A stretch of 64,000 nt of DNA. Origin: Combretum micranthum. Lineage: Eukaryota; Streptophyta; Magnoliopsida; Myrtales; Combretaceae. The position numbers and the translations under genes are program-made. The stretch covers positions 95,177-159,176 of the forward strand of contig JAMXBD010002827.1 of NCBI GenBank assembly GCA_024138025.1, given 5' to 3'. Below, piece by piece: positions 33,633 through 44,700 of this stretch (its first letter is position 1; every line of letters starts with the position of its first letter). The notes below the pieces were generated by a model. The model did no database searches. It was not told the DNA's origin and was given only the letters and a program-made list of their open reading frames with translations.

Positions 33633-34249
33633 ACAATACAATAATACACTAATTAAATTGGGCACTATATCATAATTGAAGAATGACGCAAAAAAAGTAC
33701 ATTAAAATCGAAATACCCCAAATCTTCACCTATTTGAGTTAGAAATAGTTTAATGAAATAGTATAATAGATAGTTAATTATGGTATTGAATTTGAGCTTG
33801 GTTAGAAATTTATCTTAGATAGTTAAATATTGAAGTAAAACAAACAATGAATTATGATTAGATAATTTGACATAATTAAATTAATAAATAGATTTGAATG
33901 AAAATTGAGATTTTAAATATTTTTCCAAATCATTTATTTATCCTCAATAACTTTTCATAATAAATCAAACTATTCAATTCTTTCAAATCCTTCATTTGAA
34001 CTCCTTTTATTTTACTTTCAATTTCAATTTCCTAAATCTTAAAAAAAAACATTTTAAATGTTTTGCAAATTTCTAAACTTTGGATTTTAGTTTAACTTCC
34101 ATATCCTTAATCCCCATGAATTTTGAATTTATTTACTTGTTAAAAAATATCAGTTCTTAAATTCAAACTCAAATTAGATATCAGTTTCTTGTAAACTAAA
34201 CTTCAAAATTATGTTTTTAAATCAAGTTATTAATCATCTAGATAAAATT

Positions 34250-34478
34250 TTAAAGTCTCAACATTTGAGAGTAAGTTCATTTAATATCATAATATTTAAA
34301 GAAGTTAGTCAATTTAGGTCCCTAAAGACACGTGTCAATAGGAGAAGAATCTTTTGAATTTTGATTAAATATTATCTCCTATTGACATGTATCTTTAGGG
34401 ACCCAAATTGATCCACTTCTTCAAACGTTGAGACTTAAATAAACTTACCCTCAAACATTGAGACCTTCTGGTGTAATT
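34250..34478. mobile_element. Foldback (MITE-like) element, core 2 copy
   Basis: Counterpart of 17885-18115. The left arm (aagtctcaacatttgagag...aaagacacgtgtcaat) is the inverted repeat of the right arm (attgacatgtatctttag...caaacattgagacctt). Confidence 0.75.
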
Positions 34479-35216
34479 CATCTTAAATCTAAGCCATCCA
34501 TTTAAGGTTCAGTTGTATATATAGAGATAAACCCCTCATTTGCAAATCATCCATACATTGAGTGAACACAGTTGCATTCAGAGTTTCTCTCTCTCTAAGT
34601 TCTTGTGTGGGTTCTTTAAGCTAAACTTAATCTCTTCAAGTGGGATTAGAGCACTAAGTGCCACACGGGTTTATTCTAAAACTCTAAGCCTGTGATATGT
34701 GGCATAGAGAAAAACCAAAACAATACCTAGAGGAGTTATTATTAGGAATAGTTTGAATTAATAAAAACAATGGAATATTTTATAGTCTCATTGTGATTAT
34801 AACGGGACTAGTCCCATCACACCATTTACCGATTCAAATCTATTCCAATCGTAATTGAAGCCCATATATTTTTTATACTAATTCCTCTATAATTAGTTTA
34901 GTTATACTATTAGTAACAATACAGTTGTAAAAGTTCCTAAAACATAACACATTTTTTTCCCTCCACATTGATTTGTTTCACGGGTTGAGCTATATTTTAA
35001 TTTTTCACCATTTTATAGTAAATTATGAAAAGTTTATAAGATTAAATTACACTTATCCTTATGTATAATTAATGCTATAACTTTATAATGAAATTTTGAA
35101 TTCTATGCTAATCATTTTTGGTGATTTATATCTTATGTCTTCCTTTTTTCTTTTCTTAGAGTAAAATTTCTCCTTTCTAATTTACAAATTTGAAATTATT
35201 GTGACAAATTTTTGTT

Positions 35217-35241
35217 ATATATATATATATATATATATATG
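35217..35241. repeat. (TA)n microsatellite at the core 2 gap
   Basis: Pure TA dinucleotides sit exactly where core 1 has its extra 1.6 kb (18960-20570). Either an insertion in core 1 or a deletion in core 2 happened at this TA tract. Confidence 0.85.
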
Positions 35242-35875
35242 TGTTCATTTTATTCGTTTTATAAAATATAACTCCATCGAATAAAAATTTAAAATAAAAG
35301 AAAATAAAAATTATTTTCTCATCTGCATCATGAAAGCTCCTCTGCTAGTATATTCATATTTAAATACCTAGTTAATAGTAGCCATGGAGAAATAAATTAT
35401 AGACACAGCACAAACTCATGATATTTTTATATATACATTATATTTCCATTATGTGCCATTTCTTCTATGAGAAGCAAAGAAAGATACCGAATATCAGCAA
35501 TTATAAAAACGTAAACACAAGTCCATAGAACAAGAAAAAACCCTAATTCGATACACTTAAGAAATTGAAATATCCAACGCCCCTTCGCCTTACCCCCAAT
35601 CCAAGAACAAGTCAGTAATTTTCTTCCTTGATTCTTCAATCCTTAACACCCCTGGTCTCTTATGTATAAGACCTTGCTTCTATTTGTTTTTTTCTCGATT
35701 TTTTCGTTAACCAAATCAATTTTTTATATTTTTTTTTAACTTTTCTCGTTCTAGTGGTATGTAGGTGCACAGGCCAATCAAAGAGATAAAAAGTTTATGC
35801 TTGCTTAGAAATTCCACAAAAGAAGAAATATTTGCTACTGTGCTTATTCATGAGCTAGACTACTTTGATATGACC

Positions 35876-37517
35876 ATGTCCCCACCAAAGAAGCATATTC
35901 TCACAGGTTAGTATATACTAACAGTTGTTTTTTATATCTATATCAATTGGGATTTATTATTGTTGAACTTTCTCACTATGTGGCGTTCGGGGTGATTAAC
36001 TAGGGCTTTAACTAGGTATTGGATAGAGTGATGGTTGATCATTATATTCTCTTGTCATTTTAGCCATTGGAGCTGTTCTTTCCCATTAACAATAAGCGGA
36101 TAGATTAAAAAGATTGCATGCCCATCGCGTGCATGACAGGCAATACCATATATAATTGATGGAAATAATGCAAACTATTCATGTGGAGAAATTTTTTCCT
36201 ATTATTATATGCCACCAATCAATATTCATGACGTATTAGTACTATTGAAATATTTTTTTTTTCATAAAATATGATATTTTGTGGTCCATGTGTTAAGTTA
36301 CAGAATCTAAATGCATCTTTTAAAACCTTATCAAAATTTTACTAATACTTATATACTACTTGTTAGTTCATATAATGTGTCTGTATTATTGAAACATTTC
36401 TTTAGGTATTGTCTTGGATTGACCATGATATGTTTTCGTGTAAATATAGAATAGTTGTATATTTAGTTCTTGTACCTTTTCTTTTATTTAAACATCTTTC
36501 TTCCTAATTTTTGATTTATCATTGAAATACTCTCTTGGACAAGCATGAAGATTTTGTTGCGTTTGAAATATGTCTGCAAGCAATGGAGATCCTTAAACTC
36601 TATAGTTTCTTTTATTAGAAAGTACTTAGATCACACATCTTCGATGGATTACAATCATTCACAATATCATTTGCTATTTCCCAATATCGTTAGGACTCAA
36701 GTACTCTCTTTATCTTTCCAGTCATTGTTGCAATCCAAAGATTTTATCTTCACTCTTAATCCAACAAGGCATGTCATACCATTGGACATGACACAAATTA
36801 AAGCTATTGTACCTGTGGGTTCATGTAATGGGCTAGTGCTTTGCTAGGCTATACTCCTCATTTCTTTTTATGGTGGTTGCCATGTGTAATTGCCATGGGT
36901 GGTTTGATAGACATGAACTACCGAGAGCATGGTCTTATACTTTGATGTCTAATTCTTGGAGAAGGATTCAGGACTTACCTTATAAAATTGAATTATTGAC
37001 ATGTGCACATCTTTATGGACTTAATGCTAATGTTGCCTTTCGGCTTAGTCCTCTTGGATGACACTTGTCTCTTTTGATCTTGTTAAAGAGATGTTCCACA
37101 AGCTTGCACTACCCAAAGGTATAAAAAATTCTCTCTCTTTGGATCTTAGACTAGGTGTGACAATTAAAAATCTCTATTTACTTTAACGGGATGGTTCTTA
37201 TATTGATATATGGAGAATAAATGAGGATGGTGGAACAGAATCCTAGCTTAAACAGTTCACTTTTGTACTTCCTAAAAATTAAAGTTGGAGGGAGTGTTGC
37301 TTGCAAAACCTTTTCTACATATCTCGAGATGATGTTATGTAAGTTTCCCAAGGGAATAGTTGTTTACAACAAGCTAAAGGGTACGTACAGGATTGCATTA
37401 CCACAAAAAGACGATTTGCTTTTTAAAACTTTTGCATATGTGGAGAGCCTGGTTTCCCTCAACATTTGGGTATCAAAGCGTGGACGTTGTGCACATGGGA
37501 AGCAATTGGTTCGATAG
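35876..37517 (+). pseudogene. F-box/FBA pseudogene B'
   Basis: Exon 1 (35876-35906, MSPPKKHILT) keeps a good donor. The intron acceptor and first codons of exon 2 are deleted: tttttgat runs straight into ttatcattgaaatactc near 36512. The F-box continues as IILLRLKYVCKQWRSL-like sequence (frame from 36545: KILLRLKYVCKQWRSL). About 110 bases of the FBA region are missing near 36868 and there are more frameshifts downstream. A stop or indel breaks the last third (pieces at 36870-37061 and 37221-37517). The leader after gtgcacag (35769-35776) matches B and A'. Direct-repeat partner of pseudogene B. Confidence 0.92.
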
Positions 37518-38383
37518 AATGTGTTGACCTTGGCACTAATGGAACTTTTTTCTTTTTACATTTTCTATGCATCTGATTTTTCATGATTTTAAAAATAAAA
37601 AGTTTTCAATTTTGAACTAGTATCTTATTATGATTGTATATATGTATTTTATCACCGAAACTTCTTCGTTTACATGTAATTTGAAGATCCATTTATTGAA
37701 ATCATCTTGTAGTTATATAATGGCACTATTACAATCATTAAGTGTGTTTCTTTCTTATTCTGACATCATATTACCTTTAGTTCATCTTATATGAGATATT
37801 ATAAGCACTATTCAAATGGATTTTCGTATATTTCAATAATTAATTATAAGCTAGGCTAATGTCCTTCACTATAGATGGAGAAAAGTTACTATGAGGGCCT
37901 GAATTTGTTAGTATTATATATATGTATTTCTTGTTTAGGACACCAAGCGCCTCCTTTTCCCTTGAATAGTATAGATAATACCCTTACCATTTAAAAATAT
38001 ATGAAGATCTTATTTCATCGAGGCTATAAATGTCATTTAATTTGATTCACCTTCGTATTAAGAATGACTACCCCTATATGGTCATCATTGTTATTATGTT
38101 GCGTGGTGTTGTGTCGTTGTCATCATTTTTGTTATCATCAGTTAATTACAACACAATGATCATATCTATATGCATCAATTTTATTACTACATCTGTATTA
38201 CTAAATGGATGAGTGTCACTTTAGAGCTAGGAAAGTTACTAAGAAGTCATTGTTATGTCATAATTGAACTAAATGAATGGCATGATTTAGCATTTTAAGC
38301 ATTGGAATGTGTTAAAGTAATTTCTTGAATTTTTTTTGTTTTTCTATGTCATTGCTCTAGAACCGTCACTTATAAAACATTAG

Positions 38384-38652
38384 CAGCACGTTCGGTTCAT
38401 TGTAATAGAATTAGTATTCCACTTTTATTACTTCAGAATATCTATTCCTTCATTTGGTTTGCAAAAAATTCTATTAATAGAATGTCTATTCCATGTAATA
38501 TGGAATAGATAAGAAATCTTCATTCTTTCTCTTTACTAAAAGAATGGTTATTCCTTAACAAAATGTATTTCATTCTAAAAATACCCATAATGATAAAATA
38601 AGAAATTGCAATTCCTTTCCAACCTCATTCTATTCCAATAGACTAAACGTGC
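38384..38652. mobile_element. MITE with ACGTTYRGT-type terminal inverted repeats
   Basis: The left end gcacgttcggttcattgtaa is mirrored by the right end caatagactaaacgtgcc (reverse complement ggcacgtttagtctattg). The interior has repeated attctatt/ggttattcc blocks. Core 1 keeps only the right part (about 23385-23540), the left part being inside its deletion. The element is therefore older than the duplication. A related AT-rich block may lie at 40130-40270. Confidence 0.6.
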
Positions 38653-38904
38653 CATAGAAGTACTAAGCATGTTCCTATCACTCCTTTTATCCTCTTTTTG
38701 GTTCGTTATTTGGATTAATTTCAAAGTATGTGCATATCAACTCCTTTTGCTAAGAAGTACTATCCCTTTTTTTTTATTATTACTTTTAAGTTCCAAAATT
38801 TGAGCAAACACATCTGCATTTTCTTATCGAAGAGTTACTCGCCTATTGATGCTTGCATAATATCATAACATTTTTATTCTCATGTCTTTTTTTTATTTTA
38901 TGAT

Positions 38905-39515
38905 ATTCTTTACAGTTAATTTATGTAAGATTTGTAAGCTTATTTTTAAACAATTGATGTAAAACTAAGTGTCAGGATATAGTCTATAGATAATGTTGAT
39001 TCATTTAATTTTTTTACCAAATTTTTTGAAATCTTTTTGTTACACATTTGAATACCATCTTTGTATTTATTTACTTACTTTTTGTGTGGCTATTATAACA
39101 GGAAATGGAAGATTCAATTTTGGTACATCCAATTTAGAAGACCTATGACAATGCTACCAGATTGCAATCTATGTATACACGTCTTCTGCAATATTTGGTA
39201 CCCAACAATCTCATCATCTATATATTTTTTAAGTTTAACCACTTTTTTTTTTGTTTGCCATTAACCACTTTTTTTCCCCATAATTCAATCCCTTTTTAAC
39301 ATTTTATAAATCTTCAACTTCATGGTTCTCTTTTTTTTTTTTTCTTTACAAAATAAAACTTGAGTCTCTAACGGTCTCTTTTTGTTCAAATGTTGTCACA
39401 ATATATTGTGTAAATAATGCTACGAAATTTACAAAAGAAGGGCATATATTTGTTCCTATCTAACTGTAAGTTCATGTATCATAGGGCTTGTATTTCCTTT
39501 AAGTGCATTAAATCT
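38905..39515 (+). repeat. Inverted arm 4 (right of core 2)
   Basis: Reverse complement of 30500-31095. It includes the acceptor-like ctattataacag followed by gaaatggaagattcaatttt near 39090-39121, a block conserved in both arms. Confidence 0.85.
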
Positions 39516-39646
39516 TCCAACAAACATTTTTTCTTTTAAATACGCTTTTTTATACAACAAAACTAAAGTTGATTGTGCAGCGCCTTCGCATGTGGTGGCA
39601 GTTGTAGTAATCTTCTTAAAATGAGCTAATTAAATACAGCATACGC

Positions 39647-39874
39647 TTGCTTCGAGAATCATCAATGCTACAGCAGAAGGATCACTTCTTTAACTTATCC
39701 ACAAGAGGCGTCATCTGTGCGCAAGCACTTCTCTTCCTTTGTGAACTTGCCAATCATATATACAAGGGTTCGCTCGCTCTCCGTCAAGTGTCTCACCTGG
39801 CATACAAGACACAAGTTTTGGACTTAATGACCCAAAAAAATTGGATAAGAAAGAGAGGGGCCAAAGATAATTAA
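39647..39874 (+). CDS. Short unrecognised ORF in a GC-richer patch
   Basis: A 75-residue frame without internal stops. It contains FFNLSTRGVICAQALLFL, CELANHIYKGSLALRQVSH and LAYKTQVLDLMTQ. Base composition (39575-39860) is higher in GC than the flanks and more codon-like. I do not recognise it. There is no signal peptide and no paired start context. It could be an exon of a longer unseen gene, a gene fragment carried here by the duplication, or chance. Confidence 0.3.
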   Translation: MLRESSMLQQKDHFFNLSTRGVICAQALLFLCELANHIYKGSLALRQVSHLAYKTQVLDLMTQKNWIRKRGAKDN

Positions 39875-40351
39875 TGTCTTTGATTATGAGAGTTAGGTTG
39901 TAATTGTTTTAGTGGAAGCTCATAATCTATGGTTACTGTTATATTTTCAATAATAATCAACAAATAGTATTACCTGGAATTGTTGCACTTGAAAATGGGG
40001 TTATATGAATTACATAGAATTATGTCACATTTTGATTCGCCGGAACAAAATTGAAAAAGTATAACAAGTCCTTTATTTCATGATTAAGGATACTTTTAAA
40101 TATTATATATTATATATATAATATTATTATAAAGAATGGATTATTGTAAAGATTTTTACAATCCAAATGAGAGAATTGGTATTCTATCTATTCTCTAATA
40201 ATAAAAATAGAATACCAATTTCATTCCTAGTAACCAATACCTCCTATTCTTATTAACCAAATGCAACGTTAAAATAATTCATAAGCTTACTCGGTTTGAC
40301 ACTTAGATTATAATTGGTCCACGTTATTTGCTAGACAATTTCCACAGCAGA

Positions 40352-40352
40352 C

Positions 40353-40385
<33 letters not shown>
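40352..40385. repeat. (TAA)n trinucleotide microsatellite
   Basis: About eleven perfect TAA/AAT units. Confidence 0.95.
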
Positions 40386-40699
40386 CAATCCCCTAGTACC
40401 TTCTTAGAAGAAGAGAATAATAACATGCAGAGATTCAAAAGGAAAAATAGTAGGAGGGTAAAACGTTTTTACGCTTTCCTACTTAGAACATCTATACCTT
40501 CCTCCGTCCATGAAGCAATACCTTCCGCATAGAAGGATGAAGAATCGCAATTTTCGCTTAACCATGTTCCCAGAAAAAAGATACTAAGTCATAATAACAA
40601 CGCAACATAAACATGCAAAGCATTGTCCGAACCGACGTTTGCTGCTATTTAGTAAGCGCATGAAAAAGAGGGGACGAAATAAGACCACCCACGATTTCG

Positions 40700-41709
40700 A
40701 CATTGTCCTAGGAATATGTATTACGTTAAAATAATGCATGCAAAATAAATAGCAGGAAAATAATTAAATGGCAGGAAGGTGATTGAAGTGGAAGAACACA
40801 CTTCCCTGAATTCCAAAGCTTCATTGAATACAAGCATTAATCTTCTAAGATGAACGAGGCATTGGAGGAGGAGGGGCGGTTGGGGTGGGGGTTGTGGAAA
40901 GAGGAGCATAATAAGACGAAAAATGGCATAAAATAAATATAGTAGAAGCACGAACAAAGAAGCTGAACAGGAAATAAGTTTAAAGGGGACGAATTAAACA
41001 CTAGCATGGCGCTCCTGCAAGAACGCAAGTATGTATTACAAAAACAAGAAACAGCTAAGCTCTTCTAATAAAATACAGTAAACTAAGCAGTGGACAAATT
41101 TAACAAGGGATGACTTCTGAAATGTGCAGTGACAACAGGAAGTTATCCAAGATGAGCATAAAGGAGATAATGGAGTTGATGATTCCCGATGACGACAGCA
41201 TTTGATTTGTCAATTTCTGACGGTAAACTCGGCAGTAGAGCAAAAGCTCCAATGAGGTATGCCCCAGTTGTCCAGGAAATCTTTAGCTGCAAAGGTTTTG
41301 GACCCCCTGATTGGTGGAGAAAAATAAGTTCTATTCAGTATGTAAAAAGAACAAAAATGCAAGCAAACGAAATTAATCTGAGACAATGAGAGCACATACA
41401 TCCTGCTTATTCAGTAGACAAATCACAGCGATGCTGCAATCTCCACTTTCATTATCCTGGCACCAAAGTGCTCCCATGACCCATCCATCTAGAAAAGCAT
41501 AACCGCCAGGACCTGAGCTTCTCAAAGAAACTCTTAGAACTGAGACAGATGGAGTAGACAGATGATAACATCCTAACTAAGCGAATTCCACTCCGATCTG
41601 CCCCATTATGCCTGCACTCATGCCAGTTGAAATAATAGGTAGGGCTGCAAAAGTCAGCCATGTGCGAGTTTAAATGTTTCTGGCAGAGTGCAGGCATGGC
41701 CCAGGCCCC
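40700..41709 (-). other. Probable 3' UTR / downstream region of the R3H gene
   Basis: The region follows the stop codon of the minus-strand gene. It has moderate GC, no open frame with recognisable similarity and no repeats. Frames at 40721-41028, 41189-41401 and 41452-41697 do not look like proteins. The transcript end cannot be fixed from sequence. Confidence 0.45.
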
Positions 41710-44700
41710 TCACCGGGGCCGGGCTAACCCAAAACTCATCTCAGGCTGTTGCTCATGCGACTGCAAAAAAGAATAATAAAAATAATAAATAAATAATAAT
41801 ATAACATTTACTTCAGTGCATAAAGTTAGTATAAGACACGTCAAAAATCTATCCAGTTTCATCTGTCCATCATATGCTTTGCGTTAATATGGTATCATGA
41901 TCACAGAAGCACAAGAACAAATTATGACACAAGCCCAAAGCACCACAAGGGCCATTGACAAGACAAGAAGGTTGTAACTTCGAAAAAAACGGATAACACA
42001 AATTGCCAACATAGATGCATCCAATCCACAACTTCAAATTACTGATTAAAACCTTTCAGTTATGAAATATCGGTAATGTACAAACAATAGATGCCCATAT
42101 TAAATATTGGCAATAATACAAATAGAAGAAGCTATACTCTTAAATATCCTCCTAAATTTGTATAAACCATAATCAAAAACCTCTTAATTCTTGTCCTTGA
42201 ATTTTGTTAAAAGATCCCTTTATTTAACAGGATATTGGAGTGAGTTCACCTGTTTGTTATTTTCCTATCAAGTTTCTTTCCTATCTTTTACACACAATGA
42301 AGATACGACAACACAAGTGCCGTTTGAAGTTGGACAGCCTTACGAAGGCTCTAAACAGTTTCTTTTCCCCCTTTTTCGGTTTAACAAGGGACATGACCGT
42401 AAACTGACCAACTTCCCCCAGGCACATAAGTCACCAAACAGGAGCCATTAACAGGATGAGCAGCATGTGATAAAAGACTTCATGCGAACATTGATGAGAG
42501 CTCATTAAGAAGTCAGTCACTCCATATAAATATGTATATGCTAGATGCAAGAAGAAGCACGAGTAAACTATCAAGTTTAGCTCCAGTAGCTGGTGCTTGG
42601 TGTTTGCATTTTATATGTACAAAACAAGCAATGCTGAAGAATCATTAGTTATGGTGTCAGTTTAATTGTGTGCTTTTATTTCCCTGTTGTCAAATGCAAG
42701 GGTAGTAGCTCAAGAGTCAGTTGAGTTGTGTTGGGTTTTTGTGGAGAAATATCAGGGAGCAGCTTAATAGGGGAGAAGTTATCATGTGTAACTGCCATCT
42801 TGGACTGATAAAAAGTAGGGGTGAAGAAAGGCGGTAGTTCTATTTTTCACAAAATAAAATTCCAGAACTTTATGCATGGCCAGGTTCACTCTTAAGGAGG
42901 CCAAATTCAAAACACCATAGGTGAACATGGTGCAACGACAGTAAGAAACAACAGAAGTGTTCTCTTGCTCCAAGTTTCAGTAAGCCATGGACACATTAAG
43001 GGATTCACAAGTCTTCTCATAGTCCAAGTTTTAGTAAGCCATGGACGCATTAAGGGATTCACACACTCTTCTCAGAGTACCAAGAATAGCAGAACCTTCT
43101 AATTTCTGTCTGCAATTCTCTGGGCAGCGATCACCATGATCATGACATAATAATAGACAGTACGTCAATAAAAGAATCAATTATACCTGTGAAAAGGTTG
43201 CACGGACATGATCAAGTGGATGAAAAAAGGGAACCCCAGGCCGCTGACTGGAATACTGAGAGGAGTGCAAATAAGCGGCAGATGCTGCACGTGCACCAAC
43301 ATGATTTGAATTATGTGGGGTCATCAAGGTCTCAGGATGACCATACCCCATTCCTGCAGGGCTTGATGATGCTGTCCATGGACCAGGTAGCTGTGGTGTG
43401 AGTGGCAGAGGTTGGTGTTCAGCAGAAATCTGAGGTCCATGGCTAGAACCAAGCTGAGGAAATTCTGTGTTGTAATTCACAGCAGGGGTGTACATAGGTT
43501 GAACAGGATAAGGTCCTCCATTGAATCCAAATCCAGGATCAAATCTTTGCATATACCTGAAAGGTTCCATCTCCAAAAAATATAAATAACAATCCAAGGA
43601 CTCAGAAACAGGTAAACTTTAATTTGAATAAGGATTTTGTCAATAACAACATTGCAAACGTACCAGATGCAAGTTTAACCAATATCTGGACGCACACAGG
43701 GCAGTGACCTTTCTATTCTAATTACTATGAAGGCCAAGATTGAATAACCTCACTTCTTCATCAGGTTTTCATATATTTATCCCATTCAATCAAGTTGTCA
43801 GTCGAATAAGCTAGATAGTAGTAGAGATTGTTTTCCCATGTACTCAAAAACCATCTTGCCTGCCAAAAGCAACTGTTTACTACTATCTACTACTTCCTTA
43901 GTCACCCATCCCTTTAATATATAGGATTTGTTTGAATAGTTTGTTTTTCATCTATATTTATATCTTTTCCAAAATGATATGTGTAAATATGTTCGATTTA
44001 CATTTATATTTTATCTATATTTGATATATTTGATCTTTTAATGAGAACTGCCAATTTTTTTATCTGCATCTAATTTTTTATAAATAATTTGTTAGAAAAA
44101 GTTTAAGAAAAGTATCTGTATCTGTATCTGTAATTTGCTAACAAACAAACAGACCCATAGTATTATATTCTAGAAATTACAAACATTTTATGAAATAAAA
44201 ATATAAATTCAAACATTCGATGAACATAATTAATTGGTTCTTTAAATGAGAGTCAAATATATATCTAATTTAGGCTCTGTTTGTTTTAGGAAAAAATAGG
44301 GTTAATTACAAAAACATTAACCTATATATTGGCCTTTTACAATTAATTCACCTCACCTTTTTTTTTTTTTTTTTTGAAACAAGTAACTTACCATGATATG
44401 CTTCATCTTGTCCAGTTAAAAAAAGTCGTTACAAATGACATGATAGTCACGCGTCTTTATTAAAAAAAAAAAAGAAAGAAAGAATAAACCGTTTCTCTTT
44501 CTTCATCTATATAAACCCACGTTCTCGACCAACTCTGTCCATGGCTGATAATCTATCTTCTTCCATTCGCAAAGATATTGATTTGGGTTCTTGGAGGGCA
44601 GAATCACATGGTAGTGATAGTTTTGGCTTGGAAAGGTGTGGTTACAGTGGCAGTTCACGAGATGTGCTGAGAGGCCAAGTTGGTTTGGTTGAATCTAGGA

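Larger units (their letters stand above)
31096..38904 (+). repeat. Core 2 of the direct segmental duplication
   Basis: Direct copy of 15326-23792, starting with atttttttgggtagacattt. It contains the LINE insertion (31219-32087), the second secreted-peptide-like ORF, the second foldback element and F-box pseudogene B'. It lacks the ycf2 fragment and the GC-rich TIR element. Confidence 0.88.

Noticed and set aside
10953..39515. Interpretation of the cluster as an S-locus (self-incompatibility) region
   Set aside because: F-box/FBA genes and small peptide ORFs are suggestive, but there is no S-RNase or receptor kinase, the F-box copies are mostly dead, and FBA genes form many unrelated clusters in plants.
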